From positions 2,294,001-2,358,000 of the forward strand of contig NZ_AP029019.1 of assembly GCF_037101375.1 (NCBI RefSeq): DNA of 64,000 nt, given 5' to 3'. Below the pieces are notes generated by a model. It was given only the letters and a program-made list of their open reading frames with translations, did not search any database and was not told the DNA's origin. Position 1 is the stretch's first letter, and each line of letters opens with the position of its first letter. This document shows, piece by piece, positions 18,917 to 27,268 of this stretch. Position numbers and translations under genes: made by a program. The DNA is from Acidovorax sp. DW039. Its GTDB lineage: Bacteria > Pseudomonadota > Gammaproteobacteria > Burkholderiales > Burkholderiaceae_C.

Positions 18917-19699
18917 ATGACCCAACTCACCTTCTCCCCGCCGTTTACCAGCCCTTCCCAAGTCACAGAGCAGTTGCGCAGCACCGGTTATGCCGTGCTG
19001 TCGCCCGCAGATGTCGCCACCTGGGTTGGCTGCGATCTGCAGGAGTTGATGGCCTTGAACCCCGATTGGCAGGACCTGCCCCCGGACGATTTCTTGAAGG
19101 ACGGTGGGCGCTACCGCCGCCGCCGCCATTCCTGCTTTGTGGTGAAGGCAGAGGGTGCTGTGCAGCAGGTGCCGCACCGCCCGCATTGGCAGCCTGTGGA
19201 ATACAACGCGCTGCACGGCGGCATGCAGCGCATGTTTGGGCCCATGTTGCCAGCTACGGTGGAACGGCCTGTGTGGACGCAGCTCATGCAGGCACTGGCC
19301 CGGCTGTCAGATGATGTGTTTGCTGCCCAGCCACGCACCGAGCCCTGGTTTCTGGAAGCGCACCAGTTCCGCATTGACACCACTGACGGCATTGGCCGCC
19401 CCACGCCCGAAGGGGCGCACCGCGACGGGGTGGATCTGGTGGCCGTGTTTCTGGTAGGTCGCCATGCCGTCAAGGGCGGCGAAACCCGGGTGTTCGAGGC
19501 CACTGGCCCCAGTGGTGTGCGCTTCACGCTCACGCAGCCTTGGTCCCTCATGCTGCTGGACGATGTCCGCATGATCCACGAGAGCACGCCCATTCAGCCG
19601 CTGGAACCGGGGGCTTACCGCGACACGCTGGTGGTGACTTGCCGCCGCGGCAACTTTCAGGGGGCCGATGTGATGGATGGAGATCGCCCACAGCCATGA
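18917..19699 (+). CDS. 2OG-Fe(II) dioxygenase family protein (PF10014-like)
   Basis: A 260-residue soluble protein with the iron-binding facial triad typical of this family: His and Asp in HRDGVDLV, and the distal His in VRMIHES. An arginine in YRDTLVV would bind 2-oxoglutarate. RPTPEGAHRDG and GGETRVF are conserved in this group, whose best known members hydroxylate free L-isoleucine and other amino acids. The actual substrate is unknown. The ATG at 18917 is the first that fits, though the ribosome-binding site is poor. No operon partner. Confidence 0.8.
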   Translation: MTQLTFSPPFTSPSQVTEQLRSTGYAVLSPADVATWVGCDLQELMALNPDWQDLPPDDFLKDGGRYRRRRHSCFVVKAEGAVQQVPHRPHWQPVEYNALHGGMQRMFGPMLPATVERPVWTQLMQALARLSDDVFAAQPRTEPWFLEAHQFRIDTTDGIGRPTPEGAHRDGVDLVAVFLVGRHAVKGGETRVFEATGPSGVRFTLTQPWSLMLLDDVRMIHESTPIQPLEPGAYRDTLVVTCRRGNFQGADVMDGDRPQP

Positions 19700-19721
19700 G
19701 CACAGGCCGATGCGCCTCAAT

Positions 19722-19735
19722 TTGATGCGAATCAA
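19722..19735 (+). promoter_or_regulatory. FNR/ANR-type box
   Basis: TTGAT-GCGA-ATCAA is a perfect match to the FNR consensus TTGAT-N4-ATCAA, 81-94 bases upstream of the uspA start. It suggests that the stress protein is induced under low oxygen. Confidence 0.65.
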
Positions 19736-19815
19736 GATGCAGGGTATGGTGCAGGTTCACACTCTGGCTTGTATCCGGGCTACCGCCCGGTTTCCATCAC
19801 CTTAGGAGCAATACC

Positions 19816-20253
19816 ATGTTCAAGCACATTCTGGTTCCCATCGACGGTTCTGCGACTTCCATGCTGGCTGTGTCCAAGGCAACGGCTTTGGCCAAGACCT
19901 TCGGCAGTGCCGTGACAGCGCTCTACGTGGTGGACCCATATCCCTTCACCGGCGTGGGGGCCGATTTTGCATACGGCCAGGCCCAGTACCTCAGCGCCGC
20001 CACCGCTGAAGCCAATGCCGCCCTGGATGCAGCCCGCAAGGCTTTGACCGAGGCTGGTGTGAATGTGACCACCGTGGTGGGCGAAGGCCATGCCGTGCAC
20101 GAAGGCATTGTGCGTGCGGTGGAAAGCACTGGCGCCGACCTGATCGTCATGGGCTCCCACGGCCGCCGTGGCCTGGAAAAGCTGGTGTTGGGCAGCGTGA
20201 CCCAGCGCGTGCTGGGGCTGGTACACATCCCCGTTCTGGTGGTGCGCGACTGA
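19816..20253 (+). CDS. universal stress protein, UspA family
   Basis: A 145-residue single-domain Usp with the opening ILVPIDGS and the ATP-binding motif GSHGRRGLEKLVLGSVTQRV (G-2x-G-9x-G-S), so it is of the ATP-binding type. AGGAG is placed well before the ATG. It stands alone between an FNR-like box and a strong terminator. The role is in stress survival, here probably oxygen limitation. No further specificity can be read. Confidence 0.93.
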   Translation: MFKHILVPIDGSATSMLAVSKATALAKTFGSAVTALYVVDPYPFTGVGADFAYGQAQYLSAATAEANAALDAARKALTEAGVNVTTVVGEGHAVHEGIVRAVESTGADLIVMGSHGRRGLEKLVLGSVTQRVLGLVHIPVLVVRD

Positions 20254-20301
20254 CCTGTCCAGGCACTTCTTGCAGTGCATGTGCCCCATGTGCTGATCAG
20301 C

Positions 20302-20333
20302 AAAAACGGCTCCTGCAGGAGCCGTTTTTGTTT
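20302..20333. terminator. bidirectional terminator
   Basis: AAAAACGGCTCCT-GC-AGGAGCCGTTTTT is a 13-bp stem with A and T runs on both sides. It can end both uspA and the convergent Bug-protein gene. Confidence 0.88.
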
Positions 20334-20380
20334 TCTCTTTCTGGCTCTCTCGCCAGCGTTGGCGCAAAGCGCCTCAGGGA

Positions 20381-21376
20381 TTACTCAATCTTTGCGCCCG
20401 AGGCTTCCACAATGCCCTTCCACTTGGTGTAGTCGGTCTTGAGCAGCGTTGCCAGTTGCGCGGGTGTCATCGCTTGTGCTTCCGCGCCCTGCGCCTGGAT
20501 GGCGGCTTTCATCTCGGGTGTCGCCAGCAGCTTGTTGACCTCTGCGTTGATGGTGTTCACCACGGCAGCGGGGGTGCCTGCAGGCGCGAACACGCCATAC
20601 CAGGTGCTCACGTCAAAGTCCTTGAAGCCTGACTCTGCCACGGTGGGCACATCAGGCAGCGAGCTGCTGCGCTTGGCAGAGGTCACGGCCAGGGGGCGCA
20701 ATTTGCCCGACTTGATCTGGGCCATGGCCGAGGGCAGGGAGGACACCAGCAGGTCCACATTGCCCGACAGCGCGTCCATCAGCGCAGGGTTGGAGCCCTT
20801 GTAGGGGATGTGGCTGAGTTTGATGCCAGCAGCCTTTTCAAACAGGTCGCCTGCAAGGTGGATGGAGGTTCCGTTACCGGGAGACCCGTAGGTGATGGTG
20901 CCGGGCGATGCCTTGGCGGCTGTCACCACATCCGCCAGCGTCTTGAATTTGGAGTTGGCATTGGTGACGATGATGACCGGCGTGTAGGCCACATGGGCCA
21001 CCGCGGTCAGGTCTTTGGTGGGGTCCCAGGGCAGGTTCTTGTACAGCCAGGGGCCAATCACAAGGTTGTCTTTCTGGCCCATCACCAAGTCATAGCCGGT
21101 GGGGGTGGACTTGACGGCCTCGGTAATGCCAATGGTGCCTCCGGCACCGGCTCTGTTGTCTGCCACCACCGTCCATTTGGCGCTTTCGGTCAGCTTGGTC
21201 GCCACAAGGCGCGAAAGAATGTCCGTACCGCCACCTGGAGGAAAAGGCACGATAAGGCGGATGGGCTTGCTGGGATAAGCACCAGCAGGCGCAGAAGCGG
21301 CTGCCCCGGTCTGTGCCTGAGCATTGAGGCCCAGCGCGAAGGCCAGTGCGGTAAAGGAAATCAAAGAGCGGATCAT
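20381..21376 (-). CDS. Bug/TctC family tripartite tricarboxylate-binding protein
   Basis: A 331-residue periplasmic binding protein with signal peptide (cleavage near AQA) and the Bug signatures YPSKPIRLIVPFPPGGGTD, NRAGAGG and GSPGNGTS. These proteins bind carboxylates and are very abundant in Burkholderiales. Most lack cognate TctAB permeases, as here. GGAG stands 9 bases before the ATG at 21376; the frame also has TTG at 21379. It lies 77 bases downstream of a thiolase on the same strand, suggesting an organic or acyl acid ligand. Confidence 0.92.
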   Translation of the reverse strand: MIRSLISFTALAFALGLNAQAQTGAAASAPAGAYPSKPIRLIVPFPPGGGTDILSRLVATKLTESAKWTVVADNRAGAGGTIGITEAVKSTPTGYDLVMGQKDNLVIGPWLYKNLPWDPTKDLTAVAHVAYTPVIIVTNANSKFKTLADVVTAAKASPGTITYGSPGNGTSIHLAGDLFEKAAGIKLSHIPYKGSNPALMDALSGNVDLLVSSLPSAMAQIKSGKLRPLAVTSAKRSSSLPDVPTVAESGFKDFDVSTWYGVFAPAGTPAAVVNTINAEVNKLLATPEMKAAIQAQGAEAQAMTPAQLATLLKTDYTKWKGIVEASGAKIE

Positions 21377-21453
21377 CAAAAAGTCTCCATGCGGAAATAT
21401 GGGGCCAGCCCCCGTGCAAGCTGCAGGCGTGGGCTGGTGCAGAGGGCCTGGGC

Positions 21454-22638
21454 TTACAGGCGCTCAAAAATCGCTGCGATGCCCTGGCCTCCGCCAATGC
21501 ACATGGTCACAAGTGCGTAGCGGCCCTTTATGCGTTGCAGTTCATGAATGGCTTTGACGGTGATGAGCGCACCAGTGGCACCGATGGGGTGCCCCAGCGA
21601 GATGCCCGAGCCATTGGGATTGACCTTGGCGGGGTCCAGGCCCAGGTCACGGGTCACCGCGCAGGCCTGTGCAGCAAAGGCCTCATTGGCTTCGATCACG
21701 TCCAGATCATTCACGCTGAGCCCGGCTTTCTTCAGGGCCAATTGCGTGGCCGGCACGGGACCAATGCCCATGTACTTGGGGTCTACCCCTGCGTGGGCGT
21801 AGGCGACCAGGCGCGCCAGGGGTTTGGCTCCGCGGGCTTGGGCTGCACCCGCTTCCATCAGCACCACGGCGGCTGCTGCGTCGTTGATGCCAGAGGCATT
21901 GCCTGCCGTGACGGTGCCGTTTTCTTTGGCGAACACCGGCTTGAGCTTGGCCATGTCTTCCAGGGTGGCTCCTGCGCGGAAGTGCTCGTCCGTGGCGTAT
22001 TGCACCTCGCCCTTTTTGCTCTTCAGCGTGACGGGCACGATCTGGTCCTTGAAGTAGCCTGCTGCCGTGGCACGTTCGGCACGGTTGTGGCTCTCTACGG
22101 CCAGCTTGTCCTGGTCCTCGCGTGTGATGCCCCATTTGGCAGCAATGTTCTCGGCCGTTACGCCCATATGAATTTTGTGGAACGGATCGTGCAGCGCACC
22201 AATCATCATGTCCACCATTTGCGTATCGCCCATGCGTGCGCCCCAGCGCATGTTGAGGCTGGCAAACGGCGCGCGGCTCATGTTCTCGGCCCCGGCACCA
22301 ATGGCGATGTCGGCATCGCCCAGCAGGATGGACTGGCTGGCGCTCACAATGGCCTGCAGGCCCGAGCCACACAGGCGGTTCACGTTGAAGGCGGGTGTGC
22401 CTTCGGCGCAGCCACCGTTGATGGCGGCCACGCGCGAGAGGTACATGTCCTTGGGCTCGGTGTTGACCACATGGCCGAACACCACGTGGCCCACGTCCTT
22501 GCCCTCTACCTGCGCGCGGGCCAGGGATTCACGAACCACCAGTGCGCCCAGTTCAGTAGGGGGCACATCCTTGAGGCTGCCGCCAAAAGTTCCAATGGCG
22601 GTGCGCACAGCGCTGACAACGACGACTTCACGGCTCAT
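21454..22638 (-). CDS. acetyl-CoA acetyltransferase / beta-ketothiolase
   Basis: A 394-residue thiolase II fold. The nucleophilic cysteine is in NRLCGSGLQA (about residue 90), and the active-site His and second Cys lie in NPNGSGISLGHPIGATG and CIGGGQG near the end. It either condenses or cleaves 3-oxoacyl-CoA, as in BktB, PhaA or AtoB; substrate length cannot be told. AAGGACC precedes the ATG at 22638. The SDR upstream and Bug protein downstream are on the same strand, giving a possible acid-degradation cluster. Confidence 0.92.
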   Translation of the reverse strand: MSREVVVVSAVRTAIGTFGGSLKDVPPTELGALVVRESLARAQVEGKDVGHVVFGHVVNTEPKDMYLSRVAAINGGCAEGTPAFNVNRLCGSGLQAIVSASQSILLGDADIAIGAGAENMSRAPFASLNMRWGARMGDTQMVDMMIGALHDPFHKIHMGVTAENIAAKWGITREDQDKLAVESHNRAERATAAGYFKDQIVPVTLKSKKGEVQYATDEHFRAGATLEDMAKLKPVFAKENGTVTAGNASGINDAAAAVVLMEAGAAQARGAKPLARLVAYAHAGVDPKYMGIGPVPATQLALKKAGLSVNDLDVIEANEAFAAQACAVTRDLGLDPAKVNPNGSGISLGHPIGATGALITVKAIHELQRIKGRYALVTMCIGGGQGIAAIFERL

Positions 22639-22650
22639 GTTCAGGTCCTT

Positions 22651-22705
22651 ATAGTCAAATGTGCAGCTAGCGCTTGCCAATCAAGCGCAGGCTGCTATGA
22701 AAAAC
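22651..22705. repeat. Comamonadaceae-type short palindrome
   Basis: CAGCTAGCGCTTG-CCAAT-CAAGCGCAGGCTG flanked by ATAG and CTAT. It lies in the 89-base gap between the SDR and thiolase genes. Confidence 0.6.
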
Positions 22706-22727
22706 AGAGTGGCTGTTGCTGCGGAGG

Positions 22728-23489
22728 TCAACCCTCGCGCACGTCCGCCACGGGTTGGGCTCCAAAGTCGGCCCGGTCCAGCCAGGCGAGCACGCGGGTG
22801 GCGGCATCGGCGGGCGAGGTCAGCAGCCCACCGTTCTTGAGATGGGCAAAGTTGGGTGCGTCCGGAAAGTCCGCAGCAGGTGCGCCGCGCAACTGGACTT
22901 GCATGTCGGTGTCGATCACACCAGGAGCCAGCGAGCATACCTTGGCCCCATGGGGCTTTTGGGCTTCGTCCAGTGCCAGGCAACGCGTGAAATGGTCCAT
23001 GCCCGCCTTGGCTGCGCAATAGGCAGCCTGCGACGCCATGGGACGACGCCCCAGCCCCGACGAAATGTTGAGCACCTTGCGTGGAACCTGCCACACTGAG
23101 GTGGCTTGCAGAAAGGCTGCTGTGAGCTGCATCGGGGCTTCCAGTCCCACGCGCAGTGCGTTGGCGAGGTCTGCAGGGTCGCTGTCAGACAGCGGGGCAA
23201 TGCGCGGTATGACGCCTGCATTGTTGATGAGCGTAGCGCTGGAATAGGCTCCGGCAGGCTGCTTCTTCAGCCACGCTTGCAGCTGCTCTGCCGCGGCCTG
23301 GCCGCGGGAAAGGTCGAGTTGCCATTGCTCCAGTGCCACATCGGCCGCCAGGGCTGCTGCAGCGAGATCCGGATTGCTGTGGCGGGCAATGCAGACAAGC
23401 GTGTGATGAGGGCGGAGCAACTGTTGCGCCATGGCAAGACCCATGCCGCGTGATGCACCGGTGAGGATGAAAAGCTGTGTGGATGGCAT
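22728..23489 (-). CDS. SDR family oxidoreductase, sepiapterin-reductase-like
   Basis: A 253-residue classical SDR with the nucleotide-binding motif LTGASRGMG, NNAG, the active-site serine in NISSGLG and YCAAK. The basic residue after the second strand (CIARH) favours NADPH. The overall layout is like sepiapterin reductase-type SDRs, but the substrate is unknown. It may be the first gene of a leftward group with the thiolase. A palindromic mobile-like element lies about 115 bases upstream of its start. Confidence 0.88.
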   Translation of the reverse strand: MPSTQLFILTGASRGMGLAMAQQLLRPHHTLVCIARHSNPDLAAAALAADVALEQWQLDLSRGQAAAEQLQAWLKKQPAGAYSSATLINNAGVIPRIAPLSDSDPADLANALRVGLEAPMQLTAAFLQATSVWQVPRKVLNISSGLGRRPMASQAAYCAAKAGMDHFTRCLALDEAQKPHGAKVCSLAPGVIDTDMQVQLRGAPAADFPDAPNFAHLKNGGLLTSPADAATRVLAWLDRADFGAQPVADVREG

Positions 23490-23605
23490 GGCAAGATGGT
23501 AGCGCCGTGCGCGCCCCTTACAGCTTGGTGATTGCCCCCGTCTGGGTTCCCATCATCCATCCGCCAAACGGGGCTGACCTGTCGACCGAAGGGAGGTTAT
23601 CTGCT

Positions 23606-23773
23606 TAGGGATGTCCTGCATAACCCTCGCGAGTCGGTGGTGGTGCGGATCGGGATAGTCCGCAAGGCGTCTTTTTGCAGCCAATAGCGGGGCTATTGGC
23701 AAAAAAAGCAACGCAGCGGACTGCCCGAGGCCGCGCTACCACCGACCGCAGGGAGTTATGCAGGACATCCCTA
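23606..23773. repeat. 168-bp palindromic MITE-like element, copy A
   Basis: The perfect 19-bp terminal inverted repeats TAGGGATGTCCTGCATAAC (23606) and its complement (23755-23773) enclose a long imperfect palindrome centred on CCAATAGC-GGG-GCTATTGG. TA stands at both outer ends, as after insertion into a TA target. The right end supplies the TAG stop codon of the MarR gene. Related copies lie at 39910-40075 and 40608-40774, in the opposite orientation. Confidence 0.85.
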
Positions 23774-24313
23774 GGCCTCGGGTGGCGTGGACTCTGCGCC
23801 AGCAGGCTCCAGCACCTGCAGCAGCTGGGCCAGACGCATTTCCAGCGCAGCCAGATCACTGGCCTTGAAGGCCGACAGCAGGCGGTGCTCGTTGGCCACA
23901 TGGGCTTCCACTGCACGGTTGATGAGATCCAGGCCATCGGGGGTGAGCTGCACCAGCGAGCTGCGGGCATCCTGGGGATTCGGTAGTCGCTCCACCAGAC
24001 CCCGCGATTCCAGGCGCTGCATCCGGTGCGTCATGGTGCCCGAGGTGACCATCAGCGTGGAAAACAGCGTGGTGGGTGCCAAGCAGTAGGGTTCCCCCGA
24101 GCGCCTGAGAGCTGCCAGCATGTCGAACTCCCACGCGCTCAGACCGAATTGCGCAAACACGTCTTCCACCTTGCGCATCAGCAGCGCTGTGCAGCGGTGC
24201 AGCCGGCCAATGATGCCCATGGGGCTTACATCCAGATCGGGCCTTTCACGTTGCCATTGGGCGAGGATGGCATCCACGGCATCTGCGGGGCGGGAAGGGC
24301 GTGAGGCTGGCAT
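23771..24313 (-). CDS. MarR/PecS-like transcriptional regulator
   Basis: A 180-residue winged-helix regulator with an N-terminal extension of about 40 residues, as in PecS. The DNA-binding core is LSAWEFDMLAALRRSGEPY, followed by the wing region LESRGLVERLPNPQDARSSLVQLT. It diverges from an EamA exporter, the PecS/PecM arrangement, and two TCTTGA palindromes fill the gap. It probably represses the exporter and itself until a small ligand binds. The TAG stop is formed by the end of the repeat element, so the original C-terminus may have differed. Confidence 0.9.
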   Translation of the reverse strand: MPASRPSRPADAVDAILAQWQRERPDLDVSPMGIIGRLHRCTALLMRKVEDVFAQFGLSAWEFDMLAALRRSGEPYCLAPTTLFSTLMVTSGTMTHRMQRLESRGLVERLPNPQDARSSLVQLTPDGLDLINRAVEAHVANEHRLLSAFKASDLAALEMRLAQLLQVLEPAGAESTPPEA

Positions 24314-24329
24314 GGTTGGAAACGCATTT

Positions 24330-24345
24330 ATCTTGATTTCAAGAT
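24330..24345. promoter_or_regulatory. operator palindrome 1 (MarR/EamA)
   Basis: ATCTTGATTTCAAGAT, a perfect 7-bp inverted repeat about the central TT. It has the same TCTTGA half-site as the second palindrome, whose centre lies 32 bases (three helical turns) away. Confidence 0.7.
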
Positions 24346-24362
24346 TTTATGGTATGGTTTTG

Positions 24363-24376
24363 TCTTGAATTCAAGA
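24363..24376. promoter_or_regulatory. operator palindrome 2 (MarR/EamA)
   Basis: TCTTGAATTCAAGA, a perfect 14-bp palindrome on the same face of the helix as operator 1. Likely second binding site of the divergent MarR-type regulator. Confidence 0.7.
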
Positions 24377-24472
24377 TAAATTTCATAGCTGTCCTGGCGC
24401 CATGTGGTCGTCGGATTGTTTGGTCGGTTGACCGGCTGGCGTTCCAGTTCCGCACTGCACCTGTTTTGTCTC

Positions 24473-25384
24473 ATGTCCACATCTTCATCTGCCTCATCTC
24501 TTTCACCTTCATCAACCTCCCGTGGAGGGCCGGGCGGACTGGATGTGGTCCTCACCGCGCTGGCTCCTCTCATCTGGGGCTCCACCTACATCGTGACGAC
24601 CGAGCTGCTGCCGCCTGGGCGACCCTTCACCGCAGCAGTGCTGCGGGCTCTGCCCGCGGGTTTGCTGCTGGTGCTTTGGTGCAGACGCATGCCTGTGCCC
24701 GGTGGTTGGTGCCGCTTGCTGGTGCTTGCGGCGCTGAACATCGGGTTTTTCCAGGCCATGCTTTTCGTGGCGGCTTACCGCTTGCCGGGTGGGGTCGCTG
24801 CAGTGGTGGGGGCCATTCAACCTTTGCTGGTGATGGGGCTGGCCTGGGCGGTAGACCGGGTGCGCCCCGCACCCGTGGTGCTTGCAGCGGGGGCTGCCGC
24901 GGTGGCTGGCATGGCCATGCTGTTGGTGGGACCCGGCACGGTGTGGGACCCGCTGGGCGTGGCCGCTGCATTGGCCGGCACCCTGAGCATGGCTGCGGGG
25001 ACATTCTGGTCGCGCAAATGGCAAACCCAGCTGCCCCTGCTGGCCTTTACCGGCTGGCAGTTGCTGCTGGGCGGAGCCATGCTGCTGCCCGTGGCCTTGC
25101 TCGCAGACCCAGCCTTGCCTGCGTTGACCGGGGCGAATGTTCTGGGCTACGCCTATCTGTGCCTGGCTGGGGCCTTGGTGGCTTACGCCCTGTGGTTTCG
25201 TGGCGTAGCCCGGTTGCCTTCGGTGGCGGTGGCTTCGTTGGGGCTGCTCAGCCCGGTGGCTGCGGTGGTGCTGGGCTGGGTGCTGTTGGGGCAGGCGCTG
25301 CGCGACTGGTCACTGGTTGGCATGCTCACGGTGCTGGTGTGCATTGGTCTGGTTCAGTGTTCAGCCACACGCAAACGTCTTTGA
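24473..25384 (+). CDS. EamA (DMT superfamily) transporter, PecM-like
   Basis: A 303-residue inner-membrane protein with ten hydrophobic segments in two EamA repeats (APLIWGSTYIV starts the first, LAGTLSMAAGTFWSRKW the second). Drug/metabolite exporters of this type often pair with a divergent MarR/PecS regulator, as seen here. The substrate is unknown. The ATG at 24473 gives a short hydrophilic serine-rich lead before the first segment; upstream ATGs at 24404 would only lengthen that lead. Confidence 0.88.
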   Translation: MSTSSSASSLSPSSTSRGGPGGLDVVLTALAPLIWGSTYIVTTELLPPGRPFTAAVLRALPAGLLLVLWCRRMPVPGGWCRLLVLAALNIGFFQAMLFVAAYRLPGGVAAVVGAIQPLLVMGLAWAVDRVRPAPVVLAAGAAAVAGMAMLLVGPGTVWDPLGVAAALAGTLSMAAGTFWSRKWQTQLPLLAFTGWQLLLGGAMLLPVALLADPALPALTGANVLGYAYLCLAGALVAYALWFRGVARLPSVAVASLGLLSPVAAVVLGWVLLGQALRDWSLVGMLTVLVCIGLVQCSATRKRL

Positions 25385-25449
25385 GGGGCGGGGCGATTGC
25401 GGGGCTCTTGGCCCCACCCATGCTCATACCGAGTTGGCGGTAGCGCAGA

Positions 25450-27108
25450 TCAACCCGCAGCAATGGCGCGTTGCCCCATGGCGTGCCCTGGCACAGCGAG
25501 TCGGGGCGCAGGGGTTGCCTCTTGACCACCGTGGGTGTGAGGCTCGTGCCGAACCGAGCTCGTTGCGCCTGCTTCCAGCCGGAACACGGCGACCGTCTCG
25601 ACCAGTTCCTGGGCCTGTGTCTTCATGCTGCTGGCAGCTGCGGCCATTTGCTCGACCAGGGCAGCGTTCTGTTGTGTGGTCTGGTCCATTTGCATCACGG
25701 CTTCGCCGACCTGCGCCACACCGTCACTTTGTTCGGCGCTTGCTGCGCTGATCTCCCGCACGATGTCCGTCACGCGGCGAATGGAGTTCACCACCTCGGT
25801 CATGGTGTGGCCTGCCTTGTCGACCAGGGCCGTGCCTTGTTCCACGCGTGTCACGCTCGCAGAAATGAGCTGCTTGATTTCTTTGGCGGCCTCGGCTGAG
25901 CGGCCGGCCAGGCCACGCACTTCGCTGGCCACCACGGCAAAGCCGCGGCCCTGTTCGCCCGCACGGGCCGCTTCCACCGCGGCGTTCAGCGCCAGGATGT
26001 TGGTCTGGAAGGCAATCCCGTCAATGACGCTGATGATGTCGGCAATCTTCTGCGAGCTGTCGTTGATGCCCTTCATGGTCTCCACCACCTGGGCTACCAC
26101 TTCGCCGCCTTCCACGGCCACGGTGTTGGCCTTGGCTGCGAGCTGGTTGGCGGCCTGGGCGCTGTCCGAGTTCTGGCGTACCGTGGCACCCAGTTCTTCC
26201 ATGGAGGCGGCTGTCTCTTCCAGCGCGCTGGCCTGGCGTTCGGTACGGGCAGAGAGGTCGTGGTTGCCCTGCGAGATTTCGGCGCTGGCGTTCGACACGC
26301 TTTCTGCACTTTGCCGCACGTTGGCCACGATGGCAGAGAGCTTGCCGCGCATCATGCCCAGTGCTGTAAGAAGCTGGCCGGGTTCGTCTTTGGCACCTGC
26401 CGGAATGTGGACGGCCAGATTGCCTGCGGCGATGGCCGTGGTGGCGGCTACCGCCTGTTGCACGGGCACTGTGATGGAGTGCGTGGTCCAGTAAGCCAGA
26501 AACAGCCCCACCAGAATGGCCAGGCCCGTGCTCACGCCAACCCACAGCATGCTGCTCTGCGCCTTGCTGGTGGTGTCTTTGAGGGTATTGGCCACGCCTG
26601 CGTCCAGTGTGCGAGTCAGCTCCTGCAGCACCGCAGAGTAGCTGTTGAACAAAGGGGCCAGCGCCGTGTCTGTCTGCTCTGTCACGTCCTCGCCCGCTTC
26701 TTTGGCCTTGATGAGCGCTGTGCGCTGGGCGCGGTAGGCGTCTCGCGCGGTAATCGCCTGGTCGTAAAGGGTTCTTTCCTTGCCTGGCAAGAGGTAGCTC
26801 TTGACGTCCTCCATCCGTTTGCTCTGCACTTCCACCACGGCAGACATGTCTTTGCGTAGCTTGGCGGTGTACTTGGCGTCGTTGGCCTTGAGCAGCGCTT
26901 CCGTGCGCAGCCAGTTCATCAGGATGTCGGTTTGCCACTGCTGCACCATGTCCTGGCGCTTGAGTTCTGACGTGGCGATGTGCTCATTGCTGTGCTGCAG
27001 CGAAGAGATGTTGACAATGCCCAGCGCCGCGATCACTACGGTGATCAAGAGGAGCAGTGCAAAGGCTACGCTCAGGCGAATGCCCAGTTTGAGGTCTTGG
27101 ATGCGCAT
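25450..27108 (-). CDS. methyl-accepting chemotaxis protein
   Basis: A 552-residue Tsr-type receptor. It has a first membrane helix near residues 12-32 and a periplasmic four-helix-bundle sensor (about 35-190). The second helix ([20 protein letters not shown]) is followed by HAMP and a long coiled signalling domain with the conserved hairpin tip [20 protein letters not shown]. The C-terminus lacks an obvious CheR-docking pentapeptide. The ATG at 27108 (AAGGACTC upstream) replaces an upstream frame extension. The ligand is unknown. Three 13-base repeats lie upstream, in its probable promoter region. Confidence 0.95.
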   Translation of the reverse strand: MRIQDLKLGIRLSVAFALLLLITVVIAALGIVNISSLQHSNEHIATSELKRQDMVQQWQTDILMNWLRTEALLKANDAKYTAKLRKDMSAVVEVQSKRMEDVKSYLLPGKERTLYDQAITARDAYRAQRTALIKAKEAGEDVTEQTDTALAPLFNSYSAVLQELTRTLDAGVANTLKDTTSKAQSSMLWVGVSTGLAILVGLFLAYWTTHSITVPVQQAVAATTAIAAGNLAVHIPAGAKDEPGQLLTALGMMRGKLSAIVANVRQSAESVSNASAEISQGNHDLSARTERQASALEETAASMEELGATVRQNSDSAQAANQLAAKANTVAVEGGEVVAQVVETMKGINDSSQKIADIISVIDGIAFQTNILALNAAVEAARAGEQGRGFAVVASEVRGLAGRSAEAAKEIKQLISASVTRVEQGTALVDKAGHTMTEVVNSIRRVTDIVREISAASAEQSDGVAQVGEAVMQMDQTTQQNAALVEQMAAAASSMKTQAQELVETVAVFRLEAGATSSVRHEPHTHGGQEATPAPRLAVPGHAMGQRAIAAG

Positions 27109-27207
27109 GGTGAGTCCTTGGAGTTCTATGAGATGGGGCAAGTCAGCGTGTGAGTCCGTCAGGTGCCTGCAGGATGGCTTGTCGTGTCTTCTTCGCTTGG
27201 ATATCTC

Positions 27208-27246
27208 TGGCGGATATAACTGGCGGATATAACTGGCGGATATAAC
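27208..27246. repeat. 13-bp tandem repeat x3
   Basis: Three exact copies of TGGCGGATATAAC (27208-27220, 27221-27233, 27234-27246), followed by a partial TGGCG. They lie between the chemoreceptor start and the sulfotransferase stop, about 100-140 bases upstream of the receptor start. They could be a protein-binding array or a variable-number spacer. Confidence 0.85.
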
Positions 27247-27268
27247 TGGCGCTGTCTCTTGGGCCTTG

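Noticed and set aside
27208..27246. Possible CRISPR-like array
   Set aside because: Units of 13 bases are directly adjacent with no spacers, and there are no cas genes. It is a simple tandem repeat.
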